Shown one piece after another: positions 10,813 to 22,476 of a stretch of 64,000 bases of DNA. The notes beneath the pieces were generated by a model, which searched no databases, was not told the DNA's origin, and saw nothing but the letters and a program-made list of their open reading frames with translations. How positions within the stretch are numbered: the first letter of the stretch is position 1; each line of letters starts with the position of its first letter. The position numbers and the translations under genes were made by a program. Source of the DNA: Heterohyrax brucei (Eukaryota; Chordata; Mammalia; Hyracoidea; Procaviidae); the NCBI GenBank assembly GCA_028571685.1, contig CM053141.1:77175833-77239832 (forward strand), written 5' to 3'.

Positions 10813-11670
10813 GATTTTTTTTTTACATTGTAATTTAGATGAAAGTTTACCAAACAAACTAGTTTCTCATTAAACAGTACATGTATTGTTTTATGACATT
10901 GGTTAACAATCTCAAGACATGTCTATACTCTCCCTTCTCAAGTGTTCCCTATTTACCCATTTTTCTGTCCCCTGCTGCCTTCTAGTCCTTGCCCCTGGGC
11001 TTGCGTGCCCCTTTAGTCTCCTTTAGTTTTATGAGCCTGTCTAATCTTCCAGATGAACGGTGAACCTTGGGGGTGACTTGATTACTGAGCTGTAAGGGTG
11101 TCCAGGGATCATACTTTCAGGGTTTCTCCAGTCTCTGTCAGGCCAGTAAATCTAGTCTTTTGTGTGTGTGTGTGGGTGTGTGTGAGCTAGAATTTTGTCT
11201 TATATTTTTACCCAGTTTTGTCCAGGACCCTCTATTGTGATCACTGTCAGAGCAGTCAGTGGTGATAGCCACATACTACCTAGATGTACTGGGCTCAGTC
11301 TGGTGGAGGCCATGGTAGATATGGTCCATTGAACTAATCTTTCCCTTGTATCTTTTTCTTCATTCTCCCTTGCTCCTAAAGGAGACCGCTGGAGTATCTT
11401 AGGTGATTGCTTACAGGATTTTAAGACCTCAGACACTGCTAACTGAAGTAGAATGCAGATCATTTTTTTATACACTATGTTATGACATCTGAGCTAGATG
11501 TTCCCTGAGACCGTAGTTCCCACAGTCCTTAGCTCAGCATCCCTCATGGAGTTTGGAGGTGTCTCTAGAGTTTCTGAGACCTGGCCTTGTGCAAGCTGCG
11601 CTGGCTTCCCCAGTGCTGTGTACTGTTTTACTCTTCATAAAGTCACTACTTGTTTATTTTCTATTTAGTG

Positions 11671-11836
11671 TTTAGAAACCCTGCTGGCATGGAGGTTAAG
11701 TGATATGGCTGCTAATCCAAAGGTCAGCAGTTCAAATCTACCAAGTGCTCCTTGGAAACTCTCTGTAGCATTCTACTCTGTCTTAGATGGTTGCTGTGAG
11801 TCAGAATCAGCTTGACAGCAATGAGCTTTTTAGTTT
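11671..11836 (+). repeat. AfroSINE-type SINE with TSD
   Basis: Sense short-form copy from gaaaccctgctggcatgg to tcagcttgacagcaatgagc. tatttagtg occurs at 11662-11670 and 11837-11845, a 9-bp TSD, so this SINE entered the antisense L1 at its 3' UTR/ORF2 boundary region. Confidence 0.88.
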
Positions 11837-12390
11837 TATTTAGTGGTTTTCCATCACTACCCTACTTTCTCTTGTAATCATCAAAGATTCCATTTTTTTG
11901 TGTGTGTATAAAATTTTTAATGAATTTTTACAGTGGTGGTCTCTTACAGTGCTTGTCCTTTTGTGATTGACTTATTTTACTCAGCATAGTGTCTTCCAGA
12001 TTGATCCATGTTATGAGACGCTTTGCAGATTCATAATTGTTTATTACAATACAATAATTGTTTTTTTAATACTCCATTGTGTGTAGGTGTCATAGTTTGT
12101 TTAACCATTCATTTGTTGATGGGTATCTAGGTTGTTTCCATTTTTGTGTTATTATGAATAATGCTGCAGTGAACATGAGTGTACATATGTCTATTTGTGC
12201 AGTGATTCTTATTTCTTCAGAATATATTGTTAGGAATGGGATTGCTGGATCATATGGTATTCCTATTTCTAGCTTTCTAAGGAAGCACTGTATTATTTTC
12301 CAAAATGGTTGTATTATTTTGCATTCCTACAAGCAGTGCCTAAGAGTTTTGATCTCCTACAGCCTCTTGAATGACAAACATTATTTCCTG

Positions 12391-12869
12391 TTTTTTTTTT
12401 TTTTTTTTTTTTTTTTAAATAGTGCTTTAAGTGCAAGTTTACAATTCAAATCAGTTTCCCATACAAAAACTTATACATTCTCATGTGACTCTGGTTACTC
12501 TCGCTGCAATGTGATGGCACACTCCTCCTTCCTACTTTGTATTTCCCATGTCTATTTAACCGGCTCTTGTCCCCTTCTCCCTTCCGAGCTTGCCTCCAGA
12601 CGGAGCTGTCCAGTTAGTTTCATGTATCTACTTGAACCAAGAAGCATATTCTTCACCAATATCATTTTATGTCTTATGCTCTAGTCTAATCTTTGTCTGG
12701 AGAGTTGGTTTTGGAAATAATTTCAGTTCTGTGTTAACAGGGGTCTTCAGGGGTACCTCCAGCCTGTCAGACCATCAAATCTGTTTTTACTTTTCCTAGA
12801 ATATGAATTCTGTACCCTAGTTTTCTCTTCCTCCATCAAGAACTCTGTTGTGTTCTCTGTCGGGGCAGT
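12391..12869 (-). mobile_element. L1 3' UTR insertion inside L1 ORF2
   Basis: Begins with 26 T (12391-12416), the poly-A tail of an antisense element, and contains only L1 3' UTR-like sequence (aatcagtttcccatacaaaa, cttgaaccaagaagcat, tctctgtcggggcagtc). It is flanked by cattatttcctg (12379-12390) and cattgtatttcctg (12870-12883), a TSD with a 2-base indel. L1 ORF2 reads across when it is removed. The open frame at 12079-12684 comes from this junction and is not a gene. Confidence 0.8.
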
Positions 12870-12959
12870 CATTGTATTTCCTGTTTTTCTGATTTGTGTC
12901 AGTAATGTTCTGGTGAAATGGTATCCCATTGATCTGTAATAGCTATTTTTTCCCCCAGT

Positions 12960-13102
12960 CTGTAGGCTCTCCAGAACAATTAATTTCGCTCTTAAAGAAA
13001 CAGTACATGGATCAAGAGGTAGTTCTGTGAACAGAACAGGGGAGTACTGCATGGTTTAAAGTCAGGAGACTGTGTGTCAGGGTCGTAACCTTTCACCATA
13101 CC
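12960..13102 (+). mobile_element. RTE reverse-transcriptase fragment
   Basis: acatggatcaagaggtagtt, gagtactgcatggtttaaag and gtcagggtcgtaacctttc match the RT-region block also present at 31020-31120 and 35830-35930. Both ends are lost; the right end abuts an old LTR. Confidence 0.75.
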
Positions 13103-13557
13103 TTTTCCATAATGGCAAAAAGAACTTTGCAGATATAATTAAGGATCTTGAAAGTCAGATGATTATCCCAGATTGTCTGGATGGACTCCATGTAATCTCA
13201 AGGGCCTTTATAAAAGAAGACAGGAATGTGAGAGGCCAGAGGAGGGGATGACAAAAGTAGAAGAAGACAACAAGGAGATGTGCCTATGGAAACAGAGGTC
13301 GGAGTGATACCTTGCTGGAAGGGGCCATGAGCTAAGGAATTTAGGCAAATTTAGAACCTGGGAACGGCAAGGAATTGATTTTTTTTCAAAAGCCTCTGGA
13401 GAAGAGTGTTGCCCTGTTGACACCTTGATTTTGGCACTTTAAGATTCTTTTTAGGCTTCTGAGTTCTACAACTGTAATATAATAAATTTGTGTTGTTTTA
13501 AACCAGTAAGTTTGTGGTAATTTTTTACATCAACAATAGAAAATCAATGCAATTATT
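13103..13557 (+). repeat. Old ERVL-MaLR (MLT-type) LTR
   Basis: gcagatataattaaggatct, ggactccatgtaatctcaag, aaggggccatgagctaagga, ctgttgacaccttgattttg and ataataaatttgtgttgttt follow the order of MLT1-class LTRs, ending near atcaatgcaa. The AATAAA near the end is the LTR polyadenylation signal. Only LTR sequence, no viral coding region. Confidence 0.7.
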
Positions 13558-13564
13558 TATAGAA

Positions 13565-13765
13565 TTGTTTTTGACTGCTAGTTAAGGCACTGTCTTGCAG
13601 TGTAACCCACATAAATTTATTCAACCTATCATAGCCTCAGTTTTGTCATCTGGAGTATGGGCTTGATAATGCCTCTGTCAAACAGGGTTGTGAGAGAGGA
13701 CACTCAATGAGATGACATAAGTAAATTTCCTTGCCTGGTGTTTGGCACATAGTAAGTCCCTTGTA
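13565..13765 (+). repeat. MIR
   Basis: tcatagcctcagttttgtca, tgagagaggacactcaatga and tggtgtttggcacatagtaa give the MIR core and tail order. Old and diverged. Confidence 0.65.
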
Positions 13766-14932
13766 CCTATAATTCCCCTCTCAACTTTGAGAAAATTCCA
13801 TTAAATAAGTTGTCTCACAGAGGAACCACCTTTCCTCCGATACTTTCAATCAACTGGGCCCAATCACTTTCTCAAGTTCAGATCCATTGTCTGAATCCCT
13901 ATCCTGCCTTTGCTCATATAATACCTTCTCAATGCAGATGAATAGCTGCTATGTGACCTGAATGAAAGCAAGACTGAACACATAAAAAGCCAATGAATAA
14001 GTCAACTTAAGACATGTTTTAAAAGGTGAAGACAAGATAGCAGACTAGATACGTGTCCCCTCAGTTCCCTCTAAAAACTAATACCTGCACTGATAATTGA
14101 ATGGAACACCCTCGATACCTGGGAAGCCCTACTAGGGTTGTCAGATTGGATTGCACACCACTACATGGGAAACTTTCTCTTTCTGGCATAAGCTGGAGCA
14201 TGGTGAGCATCGCTCCTGCTGACTCACCACTTAGGTGGACTGCAGGTGATGACGCTTTTTTTTCTTTTTTGTTATCTGGGAGGTGGGGGACACCATGAAC
14301 TGACAAATACATTGCACTGCAGTGCTAAAGTAAACGGCGAATAGTGCAGCAGAAAGACCGAGCGTGAAAGAGCCACATTTTGAGAGCCCAGCTCCTGACT
14401 GAGGGCACCACTGTCCCCCTCTCTCTTTTCTGAGCTCTGCCACAGGCTCTGCTTTTTTTTTGTGGCAGGAAGGGCCACTTGACCAGGATGCCATCTTTGT
14501 TGGCTGGGAGGCAGGGTCACCCAACTGGAGGCCTCAGAAGGGCCAATTCTCAAGTTGAGAAGCAGTGCCACTCTGGAAAGCACTTTTCCAGCAGAAAGGA
14601 TGTGTTTAGCACAGTGTTACCTTATGGTTAGGGCATGGCTGAGGATGGCAGCAAGGCCATAACCCCTCCCTGCTTTGAACTACATCATAGCTTCTTTGCA
14701 CAGCCAAAGACGTACTTCTGTTGTCAGCTAGAAGACGGGGCCTGCCACACCTGATGGTCTCTTCTGATTTTGGCAGCTACTGGATAGCTCCTAAATTTTC
14801 AAAATAAGACTGCTTGGAGAAATAACTGCTGAGTGGCCCAGTGGCATCTCTTCCAGCCTTTACTGACCTACATCATAGGGTTGGTTGACAGCCCCGTGAC
14901 TACATAAATAGGGTACCATCTTCGCCAGTTAG

Positions 14933-16028
14933 GTGGTGGAGTCTGCCACCCCAGAGAGTCTACTGGGTCAGTCACTAGAGTACACAAAGGTGACTGGTGA
15001 CAAACTCCCCTCTCAGAATTATGCCTCAGCTCCTGTTGAGGTCACACCAGAGAAAATAAGCAGCCTCTATATTGTCCAAAGTCAACAAACCATCTCCAAG
15101 CATCTAAAGAAACAGCACACCATGGCTCTGGAAAACTCCCAACATAAAGAATCAAAAGACTTCCCAGATAAAAAAGGCTTTCTGAAATGATTAGAGGTTG
15201 AGTACAAAGAATTACATATAGAAACCTCCTATAGATTAAACAAAAATGCAGCAGAGCAAAATGAAAAATTAAGCAAGCTATTTGAACTGATGGAATACAA
15301 ACAATCTGAAATCCAGCAAATCAATAACAAAATTACAGAATTAGACAACTCAATCCAAAGACAAAACAGCAGAATTCAGGAGATAGAAGTTAGACTTTTT
15401 GACTTTGAGGACAGAGCAACTGACACCAGCATTTATGAGGAGAAATCAGATAAAAAGAAATTAAAAAAATGAAGAAGCATTAAGAAACATGTGGGACTCT
15501 ATTAAAAGGAATAGTCTACAATTAATTGGAGTTCCTGAACAGGGAAGGATAGCTGAAAATGCAGAGAGTATTGTTATTAAGTTGCTGACAGAAAACTTCT
15601 CTGAAATTGTGGAAGAAGAGAACATCAATATCCCAGATGTGGACCAAACACTACAAAAACTAGACTCCAAAAGAAACACACCAAGACATATGATGATCAA
15701 GCTTAATAAAATGAAACAGAAACAGATGCTCTTAAAGACAGTGAGGCTCAAAGCAAAGCTAACATTCAGAGGGAAACCCTGTAGGCACTCATCTGACTTC
15801 TCAGTAGAAATGATGTTGACAAGGAGGCAGTGGGATGACACATTCAAAACCTTGAAGGAGAAAGACTTCCAACGAAGAATTATATATCCTGCAAAACTGT
15901 CTCTCAAATACGAAGATGAAATTAAGACATTCACAGATAAACAGAAGCTTAGAGACTTTGTAAAAACCAAACCAAAACTACAAGAAATACTGAAAGAAGC
16001 TCTTTGCTTAGAAAAACAAAACCACTAA
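14933..16028 (+). pseudogene. L1 ORF1 remnant
   Basis: ORF1 makes the L1 RNA-binding chaperone: a coiled-coil trimer, an RRM and a C-terminal domain. Here the coiled coil is visible at about 15275-15460 (ITELDNSIQRQNSRIQEIEV) and the RRM start in LIGVPEQGRIAENAE. The C-terminal domain lies at 15800-16020 (RRQWDDTFKTLKEKDFQRR, IIYPAKLSLKYEDEIKTF). A stop at 15188, a second at about 15470 and a frame change before 15489 split it into at least three open pieces. The 179-codon piece at 15489-16028 is the best preserved. The true start cannot be fixed; 14933 is the first ATG of the upstream open piece. Confidence 0.85.
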
Positions 16029-16428
16029 GTGTATATTTAAGGAGGCAATGTAGGACACAGCATCTAGAATCCTATGCAGTTAGAGAAGCCACAAAACTCA
16101 ATCAAAGCTACCATATTAATAGAAGGGAATCAGTGATCATATCATGTAAACTATGACACCATCACACTAAAAAGAGGGATATACTAAAATAGTTATAGTC
16201 TTTTCAGGTTGAGAGGAAGTTAAAAAGATATGCAGAAGTTAAAATAGGGTTTAAACTTAGAATATTAAGGAGGATCATTGGGTAGCTGCAAAGCACAATA
16301 ACAATGTAACATATCAAAATGAAAAATGTAATACAGGTGTTCCCACAATCATAAAATCAACACTGAAAAAGATGAGAAGTCAATCTATAAAAAAGAATGA
16401 CCCAGAATAAAATATTAAGAACAACATA

Positions 16429-16887
16429 AGCTGTGATGGAGCACAAAGTGTTGGGCCTCAGTGGTAACCCTGAAAAGAGGGATGCACCTCAAGAACTCCA
16501 CTAAAAGACTGTAACTGATGGTCTTATCACCTTGGACTTCCCCTTAGAGCATGGTTCCTAGACCTGCTGCTGTCCCTGATCATTAATCATTACCGAGGTC
16601 AACTCTTTGGACAGGAATGGAATGGACTCAGTGACACAAAGTGACCATATGGTGTGTCCACTTTATGGTTCTATGTATCTACAGGATGCCATCCTACTGG
16701 CCTCTTACTAGAAGGGAATGGAGAAGGTGGAGAGGACAGTATAGATGATTGTTAGCAGGATGTGACGCACACAGAATGGAAAGGAAGAGTGTGCTGTCAC
16801 TAGGCAAGGAGATCAGAGGGAACTGCAGATAGGTGGGCAAGCAAATTTAACTTGGATTGTATACTACTTTCACTCAATCACAAAAAA
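16429..16887 (+). mobile_element. L1 3' UTR fragment in the ORF1-ORF2 spacer, with TSD
   Basis: This 459-bp segment matches the same element's own 3' UTR at about 21418-22455 (minus the solo LTR): agagggatgcacctcaagaa, cctagacctgctgctgtccc, gtgaccatatggtgtgt, gagtgtgctgtcactaggca, ttggattgtatac and a short A run. It is bounded by aagaacaacata (16417-16428) and aagaacaagata (16888-16899), 11 of 12 matching, and the homology begins exactly after the left copy. It is therefore a severely 5'-truncated L1 insertion, either into this copy or into an ancestor. Confidence 0.85.
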
Positions 16888-16931
16888 AAGAACAAGATAG
16901 AAAACACCAACACAAAAATAAATACGTCAAA

Positions 16932-19869
16932 ATGACAGCACTAAACACTTACCTATCAATAATTACACTGAATGTAAATGGACTGAGCACTCTAATAATA
17001 TCCTGGATTAAAAGACACAACTTGTCTATATATTGCTTACAAGAAACACATCTTGGGCTTAAAGATGTGAACAAATTGAAAATTAAGGAATGGAATAATA
17101 TACGCCAAGCTAACAATATACAAAGAAGAGCAGGTGTGGCAATACTAATCTCAGATAAGACAGATTTTATTGTAACATCCACCATCGTGGACAAGGATGG
17201 TCACTATTTATTGCTGGAATGTTCAATATGCAAGCAGGACTTAACAATATTAAATATTTATGCACCCAATACCAGAGCATCTAAATATATTGAACAAACA
17301 CTGATATCATTGAAAAGTGAGATAGATCACTTCACATTAATGGAGACTTCAACACTCCACTTTCAGTAATGGACAGATCATCCAGAAAAATGCTCAGTAA
17401 AGACACAGATCTTATTGTGACAATTAACCAACTAGACCTCATCAACATATACAGAATTTTTTTATCCATCAACAGGTAAGTGTACCTTCTTCTCCAATGT
17501 ACATGGAATATTTTCTAGAATAGACCATGTGTTAGGACATAAAGCAAATCTCAACAAAATCCAAACCACTGAATTACTGCAAAGCATCTTCTCATACCAT
17601 AAAGCCATAGAAGTTTAAATCAGTAGCAGAAAAAACATCAATAGAAATTTGAACTCATGGAAACTGAACAACACCTTGATCAAAAAGCCATGGGTTATAG
17701 AAGAAATCAAGGAGGAAATAAAGAAATTTGTGGATTCCAATGAGAACGAAAACACATTCTACCAGAATCTATGGAATACAGCCAAAACAGTGCTCAGAGG
17801 TCAGTTTATCTCTATAAATGCACACATCCAGAAGGAAGAAAGGACTCAAACCAAAGAATTAACCCTACAGCTTTAGCAGGTAGAAAGAGAGCAACAGAGG
17901 TACCCCTCAGGTGCCAGAAGGAAACAGATCATAAAGATTAGAGCAGAGTGAAATGAATTAGATAATAGAAGAACAATCGAAAAAATTTACAAACCCGAAG
18001 GCTGGTTTTTTGAAAAGATTAACAAAACTGATAAGCCACTGGCAAAACCTATAAAAGAAAAACAGGAGAGGACACCAATAACCCAAATAAGAAATGAGAT
18101 GGGAGATGTCACAACAGACCCAAGTGAAACCAAAAGCATCATAACAGTATACTGTGAAAGACTGTACTCTAACAGATTTGAGAATCTAGAGGAAATGGGC
18201 AAATTTCTAGATTCATACCACCTGCTAAAATTAGCACAAGGAGAAGTAGATCAACTTCATAAACCCATCATAAAGGAAAAGATTGAAAAAGTCATCAAAA
18301 AACTGCTGGCCAAAAGAAGTCCTGGCCCAGAAGATGGCTTTACTGCAGAATTCTACCAAGCTTTTAGAGAAGGGTTAACTCCAGTACTACTGAGACTGTT
18401 TCACAGCATAGAAAGGGATGGAATACTACCTAATTCATTCTATGGAGCCAGCATAGCCCTGATACCAAAGCTAGAGAATGATTCCACAAAAGATGAAAAT
18501 TACAAATATCACTCATGAACCTAGAAGCAAAAATCTTCAACAAAATCCTTGCCAATACAATTCAACAACATATAAAAAAAAAAAACAACAAAAATCATCA
18601 TTACCAAGTTGAATTCATAGCAGGGATGCAAGGTTGGTTCAACATCAGAAAAACAATTCACGTGATTAACCACATAAATAACACAAAAGATAAGAATCAC
18701 CTGATTTTGTCAATTTATGCAGACAAAGCATTTGACAAAGTCCAACACCCATTCATGCTAAAAGCTCTCAGCAAAATAGGAATAGAAGGCAAATTCCTCA
18801 ATGCAATGACGGGTATCTATGCATACCAACCACCTAAATCATCCTGAATGGAGAGAGACTGAAAGAATTCCCCTTGAGAATGGGAACTAGACAAGAATGC
18901 CCACTCTTACCACTTCTATTTAACATTGTATTACAAGTTCTGGCCAAAATAATTAAAAAACACGAAGAAAGAAAGGGCATCTGCATCAGCAAAAAAGAAG
19001 TAAAAATCTCCCTGTTTGCAGATAATATGATTGTACATGCAGGCAAGCCAAGTGCCTTCCGTAAGTAAATTACTGGGAGTAATAGAAGAGCTCAGCAAAG
19101 TATCAGGATATAAGATAAGCGTAAGTATATCAGTAGGATTCCTTTATGCCAACAAAGAGATTATCAAAGAAGAAATCACAAAATCAATACCATTTACCAC
19201 AGCCTGCAAGAAGATAAAATAGCTAGGAATAAACCTAACTGGAGAAATAAGAGACCTATACAAAGAGAACTACAAGACCTTGCTGCAGGAAACCAAGAGA
19301 GACTTACATAAATGGAGAAACCTGCTCATGGACAGGAAGATTTAACATTGTGAAAATGTGTTTTGTACAAAATGATCTACATATACAATGCAATACCAAT
19401 ACAATTTCCAGCGAAATTTTTTAATGAAATGGAGAAACAAATCACCACCTTTGTTTTGAAAGGGAAGAAGCCCCAGATAAGTAATGCACTACTGAAGAGG
19501 AGGAACACAGTGGGAGGCCTCACACTACCCGACCTTAGAACCTATTACACTGCCACAGTAGTCAAAACAGCCTGGACCTGGTACAAAAAGAGACATATAG
19601 ACCAATGGAACAGAGTTGAGACCCCAGAGATGCCACCATCCTCTTATGAAGAGTTGATATTTGACAAAGCCCTAAGACATTAAACTGGGGTAGAAACAGT
19701 CTCTTTAACAAATTGTGGAAACTCTGGTGGCATAGTGGGATGAGTGCTACGTCTGCTAACCAAAAGGTTGGCAGTTCAAGTCCACCAGGTGCTCCCTGGA
19801 AACTCTATGGGGCAGTTCTACTCTGACCTCTAGGGTCGCCAGGAGTTGGACCTGACTTGATGGCACTGG

Positions 19870-19901
<32 letters not shown>

Positions 19902-20903
19902 AAATTGTGCTGGCAAAATTGGATACCCACCAACAAAAAATTGAAATGAGACTCATAGCTCACACTTTAGACAAAAACTAACTCAAATTGGACCAAAGAA
20001 CTAAATATCAAATCTAAAACAATAAAGACCATGGAAGAAAAAATAGGGCCAACAATGGAAGCTTTAATACACAGCTTAGACAGACTTCAAAATCTGACAA
20101 AGCATGATCAACAGAAGAGAAAAATAGATAAATGGGAACTACTAAGAGTCAAACACTTTTGTTCATTGAAAGACTTTATCAAAAGAATTAGAAGACCACC
20201 TACAGAAAGGAAAAAAATATTTGGCAACTACATGTCAAACTGATGTCTGATCTCCATAATCTACAAGGTACTGCAAAGTATCAGCAAAAAAAGGTAAATA
20301 ACCCAATTAAGTGATGGGCAAAGGAGATAGACAGACACTTCACCAAAGAGGACATCCAGGAAATGCTCACAATCATTAGCTATTAGAGAAATCCAAATCA
20401 AAACTACAATGAGATATCATCTCACCCCACAAAGGTTGGCCATGATCCAAATAACACAGCACAACAAATACTGGAAAGGCTGTGGAGAGATTGGAACTCT
20501 CCTGCACTGGTGGTGTGATTGCAAAATGGTACAACCTCTTTGGAAAGCAATATGGTGCCTCCTTCAAAAGCTGGAAATAGATACAGCATTTGATCCAGTA
20601 ATCCTGCTGCTTGGAATATATCCTACAGAATCAAGGGCAGTCACATGAACAGATACATGCACACGCATGTTTCTTGAAGCACAGTCCACAATAGCTAAAA
20701 GATGGAATCAACCCAGATGCCCAACAATAGACGAATGGATAAACAAACTATGGTACATATACTCAACAGAACACTACTCAATGATAAAGAACAATGGTGA
20801 TTTTGAGAAGTATCTCACAATCTGGGTTCAACTGGGAGACATTATGCTGAGTGAAATCAGCCAGAGGCACAAGGACAAGTACTGTATGAGGCCCCTACTA
20901 TAA
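16932..20903 (+). pseudogene. L1 ORF2 (endonuclease-reverse transcriptase), broken
   Basis: ORF2 starts at the ATG at 16932 (MTALNTYLSIITLNVNGLST). The apurinic-type endonuclease is recognisable by TLNVNGL, the catalytic-region QETHLGL and LNIYAPNT, but the frame stops at 17369. Reverse transcriptase blocks follow in pieces: LAKRSPGPEDGFTAEFYQ, then [13 protein letters not shown] (motif A region), and LFADNMIV at about 19010-19035. The catalytic FADD of motif C reads FADN, so a metal-binding aspartate is lost. A SINE interrupts ORF2 at 19718. The C-terminal cysteine-rich region ([14 protein letters not shown]) is at 20478-20520 and the end is DKYCMRPLL at 20903. At least six frame breaks; no function possible. 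Confidence 0.9.
19718..19898 (+). repeat. AfroSINE-type SINE in L1 ORF2, with TSD and T-run tail
   Basis: Complete sense copy: gaaactctggtggcatagt, ctgctaaccaaaaggttggc, agttcaagtccaccaggtgc and gacctgacttgatggcactg, then 26 T. The TSD is aacaaattgtg (19707-19717) and aataaattgtg (19899-19909). The A/B-box-like sites of its tRNA ancestry are intact enough to recognise, and the T run would end pol III transcription. Confidence 0.93.
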
Positions 20904-21608
20904 GGACTTAAAAATAAACTCATGCACAGCAGAGAAGACGCATTGACAGCTGCAAGGGAGGGGAGGGAGGGAGAGAGCTGGTCATAGATTGGATAGTTGA
21001 CAGAAATTTGGTTGGGTGAAACCAGTGACAGCACACAGCAGAAAGAATAATAACGACTGGACTCCAACATGAAAACTCTTCTAACCTTAACCCAATATTG
21101 CAAGAATAGAGTAGTAGGGGCAGGGGTCTGGGGACCATGCTCTCAAGGGACATCGAGGCCAGTTGTTATAACTAGCCTATTGCTAAGAGAATCTTCTGCA
21201 ACCCCTATTGGTGAGTGGCATCTGAGGTCTTAAAAGCTAGCAAGCTGTTATCTGAGGTATACCAAATGATCCCAACTCATCTGAAACAACCACCAAGAAC
21301 AACAAAGACACAGAGGAAAAAGAGCCCAGGAGACAAAAGGACCCATATGAGTGACAGGCTGTATCGACACATGAACAGAAGAACCAGGTGGTGCCCAGCC
21401 ACCACCAAAGACAGCCCTGATGGGGCACACAATGTCAAGTCCCAGTGGCAACATGAGAAAAAGAGGGATGCACCTCAAGAACTCCACTAAAAGATCGCAA
21501 TTGATGGTCCAGTGGTCTGGGAGTTCCCCTGGGAGTATGGCCCTGTCTTAGGCTGAGTTTTCTAGGGAAGCAAAACCAGTAACACGTGTAGGTACAAGGA
21601 AAGATTTA

Positions 21609-21638
21609 TAATATATATATATAGATAGATAGATAGAT
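21609..21638. repeat. TA/GATA microsatellite
   Basis: A (ta)n run passing into about four gata units, inside the solo LTR. Probably variable in length between individuals. Confidence 0.85.
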
Positions 21639-21814
21639 ACAAATATAGGAAACAGCTCACGTAATCACAGAAGCTGAATGTCCCAAGCTCTGGCACAAGC
21701 CTCACGTGGCCACGGAAGCTGAGGAACCCAAGGTCAGCAAGTCAGAGACCAGAGTTCTAGATCACCGGTTGTGTAGGTCAGTGGATCCCAAGCTGGTGGC
21801 AAGACGAAGCGACA

Positions 21815-21900
21815 GAGGCTGGCAAAACCAGGATCGGCAGGTCAGGGAGCAGGAGCGGGCAGAGGCTGGCAAACCCAGGATCGGCAGGTCAGGGAGCAGG
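21815..21900 (+). repeat. 47-bp tandem duplication inside the solo LTR
   Basis: The unit begins gaggctggcaaaaccaggat and repeats after 47 bases as gaggctggcaaacccaggat, followed by the same cggcaggtcagggagcagg. About 1.8 copies with one difference, so the duplication is recent relative to the LTR. Confidence 0.9.
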
Positions 21901-22476
21901 ACTCTCAAGTGCCGACTGTAAGGACTGATGAGTCCAACAGCTGCTAGCTCAAGTCCCGGAGCCAGACACTGGAAGCAGAGAGCAGGAGCTCCTGGCCACG
22001 TCAGTGACCAGCTGCTGTAGTCAAAGGTCGCGAGATGAGAGCTGAGGGGCAGGGAGTCACCACAGACCCTGCCCTGCCACTTAATACAGCAGCCAAATAT
22101 GTAGTAGCCAAGTTGACATAATCCTGACCACCACAGGCCCTTAGACCTGCTGCTGCCCCTGACCAGAAAACACTACTGAGGTCAGCTCTTCGGACAAAAA
22201 TGGACTGGACTTGGGGACACAGTGTGACCATATGGTGTGTGTACTTTATGGTTCTATACATCTGTAGGATGGTGTCTTAATGGTCTTTTACTAGAAGAAA
22301 GAGGAGAGGCTGGAGAGGAGGGGACAGGATATGACGTATATAGAATGAAAAGGAGGAGAGTGCTGTCACCAGGCAAGGAGAGCCAAAGCAGCTGCAGATA
22401 AGCAGGCATGCAAATTTAATTTGGATTGTATACTTTCACTTAATCGCAATTAAAAAAAAAAAAAAAGACATGTTTT

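Larger units (their letters stand above)
10815..12958 (-). mobile_element. Lineage L1, antisense, twice interrupted
   Basis: It starts with a T run at 10815-10824 (the poly-A end on the minus strand), then 3' UTR to about 11670 with ttttaagacctcagacactg, the antisense equivalent of a segment in the L1s at 6.4 and 21.2 kb. ORF2 C-terminal sequence follows from 11846 (atagtgtcttccagattgat, ttcatttgttgatgggtatc, aatgctgcagtgaacatgag). A SINE (11671-11836) and an L1 3' UTR (12391-12869) sit inside it; ORF2 resumes at about 12870 (gtatttcctgtttttctgat, tgaaatggtatcccattg). Confidence 0.85.
21544..22135 (-). repeat. Solo LTR in the L1 3' UTR, with TSD
   Basis: A 592-bp element with ends tg...ca and a perfect 5-bp TSD ggccc at 21539-21543 and 22136-22140, as expected for a solo ERV LTR. 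Orientation is inferred from the ggaaacagctcac-type block that MaLR-like LTRs carry near their 3' side in antisense. The element at 48440-48988 is a diverged relative. It contains a GATA/TA microsatellite and a 47-bp tandem duplication. No viral coding sequence is present. Confidence 0.85.
14021..22464 (+). mobile_element. Full-length but inactive L1 with nested insertions
   Basis: An 8.4 kb L1 flanked by a perfect 12-bp TSD, aagacatgtttt, at 14009-14020 and 22465-22476. It starts ggtgaagacaagatagcag, a normal L1 5' start, and ends in an A tail at 22451-22466. Order: 5' UTR, ORF1 region, spacer, ORF2, 3' UTR. Three later or inherited pieces sit in it: an L1 3' UTR fragment in the spacer (16429-16887), a SINE in ORF2 (19718-19898) and a solo LTR in the 3' UTR (21544-22135). 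Without them it would be about 7.2 kb. Both ORFs carry stops and frameshifts, so it cannot move. Confidence 0.93.

Noticed and set aside
12079-12684. 201-codon forward open frame with hydrophobic segments
   Set aside because: It is antisense L1 ORF2 joined through a T run (poly-Phe) to an L1 3' UTR insertion, so not a gene.
15461-15970. 169-codon minus-strand open frame
   Set aside because: Shadow of the L1 ORF1 C-terminal region on the other strand.
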